A stretch of 39,283 bases of DNA from Lyngbya sp. CCAP 1446/10 (GTDB lineage Bacteria > Cyanobacteriota > Cyanobacteriia > Cyanobacteriales > Microcoleaceae). The translations under genes were made by a program, and so were the position numbers. How positions within the stretch are numbered: the first letter of the stretch is position 1; the number at the start of each line of letters is the position of its first letter. The notes beneath the pieces were generated by a model. It ran no database searches. It was not told where the DNA came from and saw nothing but the letters and a program-made list of their open reading frames with translations. Shown piece by piece: positions 33,001 to 39,283 of the stretch. The DNA lies in the NCBI RefSeq assembly GCF_026130175.1, contig NZ_JAIGNI010000154.1:1-39283 (forward strand), read 5' to 3'.

Positions 33001-35502
33001 GGCAATTTCCGCGCCGATGTAATTCCCCATCAACTTTAAAATTTCTAAATTCAGCGGTTTTAAAGGAGGTTTAGCGGTGCAGGAAGTAAAGCTCAAAGTG
33101 CCAAAAACTCGCCCTTGGACTATGACCCGTGTGCCGACAAAAGCCTCCAACCTGCGCACGGCGTAAGCGGGATGCTGCTTCCACTCAGTAGTGCCGGCGG
33201 ATTCGATCGAAATAGGTTCGATCGATCGCAAAACCTCTCGCTCGAAGGTTCTGCTTAAAGAAAAACCATCTCCTTTAGCAAATCCGAAGGGAAAATCTTG
33301 CGGTACATAAGCCGCGAGCACTTCGTAGCGATCGCCCAAAACCCTGCCCAACAGCCCGATATCCATCCCAAACTGACTGCAACCCATTGCCAGCAACCGG
33401 GCCGTTCGCTCATCAAAAGAGCCTGACGAGCCCACCATTACCTCGTAGAGCGATCGAATTGCCCGCTCACTTTCCCGCAGTTCCTCAACCCCTGCGACGC
33501 GGTTGCAAACATCGTGCAAAGTTCCTAAAATTCCGACTATTTCACCTTGGGAATTCAGCCTAACTTGGGCAAATATTTCAACAGAAACAAAACCAGAATT
33601 ACTGTAAATTTCTAATTCATTTTTGCCTGAGTCCGACTTGTATTTAATTTGCAGTTCTCGCCGATAAAATGCCGATTTCCCTGACAGCAAAGACTCCAAT
33701 AAATTTGCACAATGCGAGCGCTCATCTGGATGCACCCAATCTAAAAAATTAGTTGTCAAACTTTCGGCAACCGAAAAACCCGTAATTTCAGTCCAAGCGC
33801 GGTTGAGAAATGTCCAAATCCCCGCCGCATCCATCTGAAAAATTACGGTTGCTTTCAAAGCATCAAATACTTGGAATTGCTCCACGCCATCGCAGTTTTT
33901 GAGTTCTAACTGCTGGTTGGGAGTAATATCTGTATGAGTTCCGACTACCCGCAGCGGTTTGCCCGTAGCGCCGCGCAAAACTTGACCTCGGTTCAGCACC
34001 CAGACAGTGCTGCCGTCTTTGCATTGCATTCGATATTCTGCTGCAAAATCTGCTGTTTTTTCAGCGAAGTGATCTTCTAAAGCTGCCTTTACTCCGTCAA
34101 TGTCGTCTCGGTGGATGCGACTCCACCATTCCGATCGGCGATTCGAGATTTCCCCTGCTTTGTAGCCGAGCATTTCTTGCCATCGCGCCGAATAAAAAAA
34201 CTCATCTGTTTCGAGATTCCAATCCCAAATCCCCTGATTGTTGACGGTAGCGGGGAGATTTGGGGGCTGCGCGACGCTACTGTTGTGAGCAATTTCTGCA
34301 CCTGGGTGGCGATTGGCTGCCGGAATTTGTATTTCTGTCAAGAGTCTTTTGTACTCCGCGTTGCTAGATTCTAGCTGGCGCTGCAAAGCGATCAAGCCTG
34401 AATGCAGAGATTTTGAGTCTAGTGCTTGTAACAGGATAGTTTGAGGATTGACAATCCCGATCGGGTGATTGCTGTCGTTGATGACTAATAGAGGTAACTG
34501 GCAGTAGTTTTTTTGCAGCAGGGCGATGGCTGCTTCTAGGGTAGAGTGCGATCGTACCAGGGGTGGCGAACTGCTGCAAATCGCTCCCGCTCTAATTCTG
34601 TTCGAGTCTCTGCCCGTGGCTTGCAACTGCACGATGTCCCGCGAACTTACCACGCCAACCAGTTTGTGGAGGTTGGGATTTGTAAATTTGGAATTTGTAG
34701 CAGCACCATTCGAGTTTGATTCGGGAGTTTCAGTGATTAATACATAGCTAACATTGTGTCGGAACATCAGTTGCGCCAAATAGCGAACTGAAGCAGTAGC
34801 AGGAGCGTGAATAATTCGCGAGGCTGCGATTTGAGGGATTTGGGCGAGTTTAATTAAACTCGCAGGCAGCTCTAATTTCGGATGTAAAATTGGTAGCGGC
34901 GGAGGGAAGGCAAAGGGCGCTGCTGGTGACTTTGGGTTGCTAATTTGTGGTTGTGTCGATCCCCCAATTTCCTGCAACAGTTGTACCAAGCTTTGGGAGC
35001 TAATTATACCGACAAGTTCTTCAGCGTCGTTGACGACTGGCAAATGCCCAATCAGATGTTTGTCGAGCAGATTTGCTAAGGCAAAAAAGTCGGGAATTTC
35101 TGATTCTCGCGCTACGGTTACGGTTCGGATCATGATTTGCTCGATCGCAAATCCCCTCAAAGCAGCGCCTATAGAACTTAGCTGGACGACATCTCGCGCT
35201 GTAAAAATCCCCAGCACCGTCTGGGCGCCCGGCTCGGAAGCTTTGGAGCCGTTGAGACTGATCCCGTTGGCGGATGCCTTTACTGCACGCGGTACGCCTT
35301 TGTACAAACCCAACTTTTCCCGCGACTGTGGAGAAGTCCCGTTGGTGGGATTTCCGAGTTGAAAATTTCCGCGCGGTTCTACCACGAGGACGTAACTGGC
35401 TCCTGTGCTGCTCATCAGCTCGATCGCCTCTTCTACGGGCGTCTCAGGGGTGACGGTGAGGGGATTGCGGTTAATGACCTGACTGAGGGAGGGAATAAAC
35501 AT
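30001..35502 (-). CDS. Hybrid sensor histidine kinase, CBS-PAS-GAF-HisKA-HATPase-REC-REC-HPt
   Basis: A very large cytoplasmic phosphorelay kinase (1833 residues, no membrane segment). Order: two CBS pairs (about 1-185 and 205-365, each with [12 protein letters not shown] / [11 protein letters not shown] motifs); PAS 1 (about 419-530, [23 protein letters not shown]); PAS 2 (545-670); GAF 1 (695-845); GAF 2 (865-1015). The kinase core follows: HisKA with H1052 ([10 protein letters not shown]), then HATPase_c with [23 protein letters not shown] and [13 protein letters not shown] 1 (about 1344-1465) has Ala1397 where the phospho-Asp should be ([13 protein letters not shown]). REC 2 has D1595 ([12 protein letters not shown]). 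HPt has H1758 ([12 protein letters not shown]). Phosphate should pass H1052 to D1595 to H1758 and on to an unknown regulator. CBS domains bind adenosine nucleotides, suggesting energy-state sensing. Confidence 0.93.
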   Translation of the reverse strand: MFIPSLSQVINRNPLTVTPETPVEEAIELMSSTGASYVLVVEPRGNFQLGNPTNGTSPQSREKLGLYKGVPRAVKASANGISLNGSKASEPGAQTVLGIFTARDVVQLSSIGAALRGFAIEQIMIRTVTVARESEIPDFFALANLLDKHLIGHLPVVNDAEELVGIISSQSLVQLLQEIGGSTQPQISNPKSPAAPFAFPPPLPILHPKLELPASLIKLAQIPQIAASRIIHAPATASVRYLAQLMFRHNVSYVLITETPESNSNGAATNSKFTNPNLHKLVGVVSSRDIVQLQATGRDSNRIRAGAICSSSPPLVRSHSTLEAAIALLQKNYCQLPLLVINDSNHPIGIVNPQTILLQALDSKSLHSGLIALQRQLESSNAEYKRLLTEIQIPAANRHPGAEIAHNSSVAQPPNLPATVNNQGIWDWNLETDEFFYSARWQEMLGYKAGEISNRRSEWWSRIHRDDIDGVKAALEDHFAEKTADFAAEYRMQCKDGSTVWVLNRGQVLRGATGKPLRVVGTHTDITPNQQLELKNCDGVEQFQVFDALKATVIFQMDAAGIWTFLNRAWTEITGFSVAESLTTNFLDWVHPDERSHCANLLESLLSGKSAFYRRELQIKYKSDSGKNELEIYSNSGFVSVEIFAQVRLNSQGEIVGILGTLHDVCNRVAGVEELRESERAIRSLYEVMVGSSGSFDERTARLLAMGCSQFGMDIGLLGRVLGDRYEVLAAYVPQDFPFGFAKGDGFSLSRTFEREVLRSIEPISIESAGTTEWKQHPAYAVRRLEAFVGTRVIVQGRVFGTLSFTSCTAKPPLKPLNLEILKLMGNYIGAEIAREERERTLQRQYQRVLLLKQITQKVRSTLDTQEIFQTTATQIGRVFGVNRCTIHTYLSQPYPHLPCVAEYLEPGHESALDLELSVTYNPYTEKLLAEDIALASPDVFTDPLLESSVPMCRRIGLKSMLAVRTSYQGEPNGIITLHQCDATRQWTPDEIELLEDVAAQVGITLAQAQLLEKEVHRQQQLAEQNEALEHARQAAEVANRAKSEFLATMSHEIRTPMNAVIGMTGLLLDMELTTEQRDFVETIRTSGDALLTIINDILDFSKIESGKMDLERSPFELQNCIEESLELLAPRASEKGLELAYFIDDSVPKNILGDVTRLRQILVNLLGNAVKFTESGEIVVSCTARKIEPVAAKILPEITNILALQPLAIKQEQLPSTRQYEIQFGVQDTGIGIPPDRIDRLFKAFSQVDASTTRQYGGTGLGLAISQRLSDMMGGKMWVVSQVSPASSKSQPAVSAIGQSMAGTPPAGFSAPSISGSGSIFYFTVTAEANESAVEEKQPEFTVGKRLLIAENHAINRQVLIRQAEAWGMIPVAVTSGAEALEIIKENSAIDLAILAMNLPDMDGVALAVKIRSWELSNLSGGEGLNPNVIKVTSPRKVPLPLVLFTYLSKAEVWKKLETTEVHFSAFLTKPLKQSQFYNVLLQVFGYVAGRSGKGEVSNVATLTSGLKYFENSQEHHRSQRTPAVLRQVASNSVAQDAANSTQIRILLAEDNVVNQKVATHLLDRIGYRADIAANGLEVLEALKRQSYDVVLMDVQMPEMDGLEATRRICAEWPANKKPRIIAMTANAMQGDREKCLEAGMDDYITKPVRREELAIALGKCQPLHRDELDAVAELKNQHITDPVDSEAAGHSIVQPGANSPIDFHVLQSLRELDDEEDPDFLGELIQIYLLDAPQQLETIKEAIFLGDADSLKLASHTLKSSSANLGAVSFSEVCKELELMGRLAVESGGEQVFDARTARDRLLEAETEWEKVRMAFETELKTGKLRSQMGN

Positions 35503-35579
35503 CAGGGGGCATAAAAGTGATATTTGTTAGAAAAGCTCGATCGGGGCCAGCGGGTTGATTGAGAGGTTTTGCTCGCGAG

Positions 35580-35720
35580 GTTTCGTCTGCGCGATCAAAG
35601 TTTATGCACGATTCACATCACCGTTCCATTAAACTTACCCAAAGCTACCCAAGTCTAGACTTAGCTGGACATAGGTAGCCGGGAGTGTTAACTTCCTGTT
35701 TCTTTCGTAGCGACAACATG
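35580..35720 (-). ncRNA. Candidate omega-RNA / right-end region of the TnpB element
   Basis: TnpB elements encode their guide RNA at the 3' end of tnpB and just beyond. Here, past the stop at 35688, an inverted repeat GCTACC (35644-35649) / GGTAGC (35674-35679) encloses a palindrome AAGTCTAGACTT (35651-35662). The location is right, the structure suggestive; boundaries and guide are not defined. The guide would lie at lower coordinates, upstream of the hybrid kinase. Confidence 0.35.
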
Positions 35721-36899
35721 ACTGTTGTCGGGTTTGTCTACTCCGCAGGCTGCCACGGTGGAACTCACCGCCAATTCTGAACGTTCGGGCACACAAATAC
35801 CTTCAAACCAACGTTCTATATTTCTAGCTGCATTCAAGTCACGGTCTTGTACGTTTCCGCAGTTGGGACATTCAAACACTCGGACTTTTAACGGCATCTT
35901 GTGCCGATGATTGCAACAACTTGAACAGATTTGACTGCTCGGGAAAAATCGATCCACAAGCGTCAACTTAGAGCCAAACTTTTGGGTTTTGTATTCGAGT
36001 TGACGTTTGAATTCGTACATTCCGCAATCCGCGACTGCACCAGCAAGTTTGTGATTCTTTAAAAATGCCTTGACGTGCAAGTCTTCAATTATGACTTCGC
36101 CGTGTTTCTTGGCGAGGTAAGTTGTCAGCTTGTGGATAGCATCTTTTCGGATATTGGACACTTTTAAGTGCAGTTTAGCTAGCTTCGAGACGGCTTTATT
36201 CCGGTTCTTGGAACCCTTGACTCGCTTACTGACGCGCCGTTGTAGGCGTTTCATCTTGCGACTCATTCGACGGTAAGCCTTTGGATTGTCAAAGACTTGA
36301 CCGTTGGAACAGACTGCTAGCGTCTTGATGCCGATGTCAACTCCGATAGTCGGGCGGTCAGGTGCAGGGACGGGTTTTTCTATTTCGCACTTAAACGCAA
36401 TGAACCATCTGTCTGCTTTACGACTAATTACGCAATTGTGAAAAGCAGTAATTGGTAGTGGTTCGTGCAACCTGACCCAACCTATCTTAGGTAATTTAAT
36501 CCGCTTGCCGTCGTTATTTATTCCTGGCTTTGCTTTGCTTCCTTGCTCTAGATAGAAGGAGTCGTGCGATACACCCTTCTTCTTGAACCTAGGTTGCTTA
36601 GATACCTTTTTGAAACACCTGTCCCAAGCTGTCCTCAATTCGGCTAAAGCTTGCTGAGGGCTTGCCTTGGAAGAGTCGTAGTACCACCGACACAATGGCT
36701 TGACTTCTGCCACTAAGCGCTTGTGAAGATCAATGGCAGAAGGGATTTTGACTGTCTTGTCGGTTCCCCTTTCCTCCAAAGCTTGCAGGATTAAAGCGTT
36801 ACCCCAGTTGTAGGCGTGTCTAGCGACTCCACAATGCTGGCGAAATCTAGACACCTGCCTGTTATTGGGTTTTAGTTCCGTCTTGAAACTGAGTAACAT
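35688..36899 (-). CDS. tnpB: TnpB RNA-guided nuclease (IS200/IS605 or IS607-type element)
   Basis: A 403-residue TnpB, full length. The N-terminal part (LSFKTELKPNNRQVSRFRQHCGVARHAYNW) is the usual helix-turn-helix start. The RuvC-type catalytic acids are all there: D188 (TIGVDIGIKT), E272 (VIIEDLHVKAF), D354 (DRDLNAARN). The zinc finger is intact (C325, C328, C344, C347: CSSC and CPNC). So it is probably active. TnpB cuts DNA matching an omega RNA made from the element's right end, helping the element persist. No TnpA transposase accompanies it. Its promoter (TTGACG-18-TAGAAT) lies between it and a divergent RHH gene. No ribosome site of quality is visible. Confidence 0.93.
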   Translation of the reverse strand: MLLSFKTELKPNNRQVSRFRQHCGVARHAYNWGNALILQALEERGTDKTVKIPSAIDLHKRLVAEVKPLCRWYYDSSKASPQQALAELRTAWDRCFKKVSKQPRFKKKGVSHDSFYLEQGSKAKPGINNDGKRIKLPKIGWVRLHEPLPITAFHNCVISRKADRWFIAFKCEIEKPVPAPDRPTIGVDIGIKTLAVCSNGQVFDNPKAYRRMSRKMKRLQRRVSKRVKGSKNRNKAVSKLAKLHLKVSNIRKDAIHKLTTYLAKKHGEVIIEDLHVKAFLKNHKLAGAVADCGMYEFKRQLEYKTQKFGSKLTLVDRFFPSSQICSSCCNHRHKMPLKVRVFECPNCGNVQDRDLNAARNIERWFEGICVPERSELAVSSTVAACGVDKPDNSHVVATKETGS

Positions 36900-36928
36900 T
36901 TACTTTGCTTCGTTTTTGCATTATCCTT

Positions 36929-36958
36929 ATTCTATACGGAATTAATACGGAACGTCAA
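36929..36958 (-). promoter_or_regulatory. tnpB promoter with operator-like direct repeats in the spacer
   Basis: On the minus strand TTGACG (36958-36953) and TAGAAT (36934-36929) are separated by 18 bases. This spacer contains two TACGGAA repeats (plus strand 36935-36941 and 36946-36952), 11 bases apart, one turn of the helix. On the other side they overlap the ribosome-site region of the divergent RHH gene (ATG 36960). The layout is what a repressor site would have. Confidence 0.6.
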
Positions 36959-36959
36959 A

Positions 36960-37130
36960 ATGTCGAGAAAAAAGATTTATAGCGAGCCTAAGCGTAAAAT
37001 CAATCTGAGTCTGACTGAGACTGCCACTAAGTGGTTAGACGAACAGCGGGTTCAGCTTACCGCCAGCAGTCTTAGTGACGTTATTGAAAGACTCGCTAGA
37101 GAGTTACCCAAAAAGTCTATTGATGGGTAA
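36960..37130 (+). CDS. Small ribbon-helix-helix protein divergent from tnpB
   Basis: A 56-codon gene not longer than a typical RHH domain: MSRKKIYSEPKRKINLSLTE followed by TATKWLDEQRVQLTASSLSDVIERLARELPKKS. KINLSLTE is the beta strand, then helix A (ETATKWLDEQRVQL) and helix B (SLSDVIERLARE), as in Arc/CopG repressors. The spacing from TACGGAA repeats to its ATG (8 bases) puts them in its own leader, and GGAA may serve as ribosome site. Probably a repressor of itself and tnpB; inferred from layout. Part of the element or of host DNA: unclear. Confidence 0.7.
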   Translation: MSRKKIYSEPKRKINLSLTETATKWLDEQRVQLTASSLSDVIERLARELPKKSIDG

Positions 37131-37643
37131 CTCTGTCCAAGGATTGCGTTGCAGTTTCCGCCCCAGAGGGCGGACTGTGGGATTGCCGGCAATTCCTTGC
37201 CTAGCCTAACTGCTGCGGATTTACGAGCAAGAATTTCTGCGATCGTCTAGACTGCACCCGACTTTCTCGTCTTCAACAAAACTCTCGCTCGGATTCTGTT
37301 GGAGGCAAGATACCTACACGCTACCAATTTACCAGCGACAGGAGGAGAATCACAACATAAAGATTTAGGTATTTCAACCGTCTAATTAAGGGTTTGAGGG
37401 TTCCAGGGTTCCAGGGTTCCAGGGCAAAACAGGCAGAAAATCAATAATTCCCATCATGACTAATTCTATCTTATCCCAATTCTGACCCCGCCCAAAAACG
37501 GGTACAAGCCCCGGACTTCAGTCGCGCTGATCCCAAAATTTTAGACCAAAGTTCAAGCTACCAGATTCATCTGTGAAGTAAATCTCAAATCTAAAAATGG
37601 AAAATTTCAAATCTCAAATCGACTGATCCAGAGGATTTTAGAT
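37131..37643. other. Intergenic stretch behind the RHH gene with hairpins and repeats
   Basis: No gene is seen. It holds a hairpin CCGCCC-CAGA-GGGCGG (37158-37173), which may stop transcription of the RHH gene or mark an element end, and a palindrome ATTGCCGGCAAT (37182-37193). A triple tandem repeat GGGTTCCA lies at 37398-37421, and a CCCCGGACTTCAGTCG stretch near 37513 is of the dispersed-repeat type. The left end of the TnpB element is likely near 37130-37200. Confidence 0.6.
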
Positions 37644-39086
37644 TCAATTCGGGCGATCGAACTTGATGAGAATAGCGCTATTCCCCGCCACCGCAAAAGT
37701 CGCATTACCGCCCTTCAGCGTTAAGCTACCAACAACCTCATCCATTGCCTTCACACTGAACTCCCGCACCGTGCCATTACCACCTTTGATCAGAGCAGAA
37801 ATATCGGCATTAACAGTATAAGATTTTGCTTGGTCGTTCACAGCCAGCAAATAAACATTGTTGCTAGCATCGCGAGTGGCAACTGCCATTAAATTAGCAC
37901 TGTTAGTGACAGGAAAAAAGGTAGCTTTCGGGCCCTGCAAAGCCCGAATCCCCATCCGCAAAGCATAGTAGCCCGCGCGCCGCTTGCCGCCTGGGCCCAG
38001 CAAACCTTCTGGCAGTACCGGCTTTCCCCAGTCGTACAAACTGAATATGTGACTACCGTAAATATAATTATCCCCCGGTTGGGAACCTCGAATCAAATTT
38101 TTAATCAAACTTAAAGCTAAAGATAAATCGTTATAGCTAATTTGATAACTTCCCCATTCTCCCACCCAAAGCTGCGAGTTAGCGCGGATACTACCGTTCA
38201 TCCAGCCGCGCACTTTGCGAGTGTAGTTAGAAATATCTGCGTCGTAATTGTGGACATTGACTGTATCGAAATAATTGGGAATTTCTCGCAAAGCATCAGC
38301 AGGCCAATTGCTGCCGCCTACGGTTTTCGGGCCGTGGATGCGGTATGTGCGCGAAGGCAAATAAGTTTTGTAAACAAAGTCGATCGCATCTTTGGCCACT
38401 TTCACCAATTCAAAATAATCTGCCCTAGTCCCACCCCAACCCTGTTCCCGGTTATCCGGTTCGTTGTGAATTTCCCAATCATCAACGCCGTAGTCATTGC
38501 GAACATTTAGCCAATAAACAGTAGCAAACACGTGTTCCCACCACTCGTTCCAATCTTCTTTAGTTCGGGGCGGATTCAGTTGCAGCGCCCAGGAAGGATT
38601 CCAGCTACTGTCAACATTGCGAATGCTGACAACCGGGCGAATATTTGCTTGTTTCAGAGTATTAAAAATAGTCCTCGCATTGCCTTGCCAAAGTGTGTTC
38701 GGTTCTCCCGACCACCAATAATCGCTACCCTGGGGCGGATCGGTCATAATCTGATCCCAATGCGCCCAATTAATTATATTGGGATTTGCCTTAATTTGGG
38801 AGATTTCCGGCCAGCCGTATTTACCGTCATCGTCTTCGGGTTCCCACCGGGACATCCCGCCGTAAATGCGGTAGGTATTAATTCCTAAATCTTGTAAATC
38901 TTTGAGGTCAAAGTTGATGTTGCCCTCGACAGCACCGATGTAGCGAGTGCTGACACCCGCAGGAGTGCCGGAGAATTTGATTGTTTCGATGTTTTGAGCA
39001 AAAATGGCGATCGGGCTGCACAACTCAAGGATGAGGGCGATTAAAAAGGCGATCGTAAAATTCCGAATAGTTATCTTTGAGAACAC
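37644..39086 (-). CDS. Secreted clan GH-A glycoside hydrolase-like protein
   Basis: A 480-residue exported enzyme. The N-terminus has basic residues, then TIAFLIALILELCSPIAIFAQ, a signal peptide with cleavage after about residue 30. The body is a (beta/alpha)8 barrel of glycoside hydrolase clan A, resembling GH39/GH5-type enzymes. VDDWEIHNEPDN carries the acid/base E209 (in the NEP motif), and QLWVGEWGSY carries the nucleophile E310. YGGMSRWEPEDDDGKYGWPEI and VNVHNYDA add substrate-site residues. A C-terminal beta domain (about 395-480) completes the layout. It probably trims a beta-linked polysaccharide, perhaps the organism's own sheath. The ATG at 39086 precedes the signal directly. Confidence 0.82.
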   Translation of the reverse strand: MFSKITIRNFTIAFLIALILELCSPIAIFAQNIETIKFSGTPAGVSTRYIGAVEGNINFDLKDLQDLGINTYRIYGGMSRWEPEDDDGKYGWPEISQIKANPNIINWAHWDQIMTDPPQGSDYWWSGEPNTLWQGNARTIFNTLKQANIRPVVSIRNVDSSWNPSWALQLNPPRTKEDWNEWWEHVFATVYWLNVRNDYGVDDWEIHNEPDNREQGWGGTRADYFELVKVAKDAIDFVYKTYLPSRTYRIHGPKTVGGSNWPADALREIPNYFDTVNVHNYDADISNYTRKVRGWMNGSIRANSQLWVGEWGSYQISYNDLSLALSLIKNLIRGSQPGDNYIYGSHIFSLYDWGKPVLPEGLLGPGGKRRAGYYALRMGIRALQGPKATFFPVTNSANLMAVATRDASNNVYLLAVNDQAKSYTVNADISALIKGGNGTVREFSVKAMDEVVGSLTLKGGNATFAVAGNSAILIKFDRPN

Positions 39087-39129
39087 GGGACTAATGACTA
39101 ATGATTAAATCAAGCCTACAAATATAGCA

Positions 39130-39184
39130 GGTAATCATGAGTCATGAGTCATTAGTCATGAGTCATGAGTCATGAGTCATGAGT
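39130..39184. repeat. Tandem GTCATGA repeat
   Basis: ATGAGTC/GTCATGA is repeated about eight times, with one GTCATTA variant, in the leader region of the glycoside hydrolase gene. The window then ends with a GTGGGGTGGGCGTCCCGCCC-type inverted-repeat stretch also hinted at near 5510. Confidence 0.85.
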
Positions 39185-39283
39185 CAAATACATTGAGAAA
39201 TTTTGCGTAATTCCTGTTAGGAATGAGAATTAAATAACTTACACAAGTTTGTGGGGTGGGCGTCCCGCCCGCCCTTGTGGGAC

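Noticed and set aside
18361..39184. Tandem and palindromic repeats considered as CRISPR arrays
   Set aside because: Repeats are 7-14 bases without regular unique spacers; no cas1/cas2 genes nearby despite the CARF gene.

Overview
The window is chromosomal DNA of a filamentous, non-heterocystous-type cyanobacterium, most like the Microcoleus/Oscillatoria/Phormidium group. This rests on the many GCGATCGC/CGATCG (HIP1-type) sites, the plastid/cyanobacterial genes ycf46 and ycf35, a five-gene neutral/branched-chain amino-acid ABC transporter, and the abundant short tandem repeats between genes (CATTAGT-, CCAATTC-, CCAATAA- and GTCATGA-type). The species is inference. No rRNA, tRNA or CRISPR array was found.

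Layout. Positions 1-5400 hold the 3' end of an IS5-type transposase followed by an exopolysaccharide/glycan island: a hexapeptide acetyltransferase, a GT4 glycosyltransferase split by one in-frame amber codon, a GT2 and a second GT4. Positions 5400-6000 hold a pseudoknotted structured RNA resembling the HEARO/IscB omega RNA (minus strand) and a clear intrinsic terminator. Positions 6000-8500 (minus) carry a small RHH protein, the AAA ATPase Ycf46 and Ycf35. Positions 8790-10930 (minus) carry a GHMP sugar kinase and a GalU-like nucleotidyltransferase, a likely sugar to sugar-1-P to NDP-sugar pair. A Dps ferritin follows, then more glycan genes (two GT2s and a FAD-dependent UGM/amine-oxidase-like enzyme), then pnuC-nadR for nicotinamide riboside salvage.

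Positions 17870-21060 form an accessory islet of toxin-antitoxin and defence genes. A frameshifted HepT and an MNT nucleotidyltransferase lie in the order of a hepT/mntA operon but are separated by an AT-rich, oppositely oriented CARF-HEPN (Csm6/Csx-like) effector with its own consensus promoter. A RelB-type antitoxin with a decayed RelE toxin follows.

Positions 21157-29712 are the liv/nat amino-acid transporter: binding protein, two permeases and two ATPases. Its operon is interrupted. A HigBA module and an Uma2 nuclease sit between the two permease genes, and a second, decayed copy of the livM start (about nine codons) remains directly behind livH, marking an old insertion. A leucine-carboxyl-methyltransferase-like gene lies between livM and livG. 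Positions 30001-35502 (minus) encode an 1833-residue hybrid histidine kinase (CBS4-PAS2-GAF2-HisKA-HATPase-REC-REC-HPt). Positions 35640-37130 hold an apparently intact TnpB with a candidate omega-RNA region, plus a divergent 56-residue RHH protein. Two TACGGAA repeats one helical turn apart lie exactly between the -35 and -10 of the tnpB promoter, suggesting that the RHH protein controls tnpB. The window ends with a secreted clan GH-A glycoside hydrolase and more tandem repeats.
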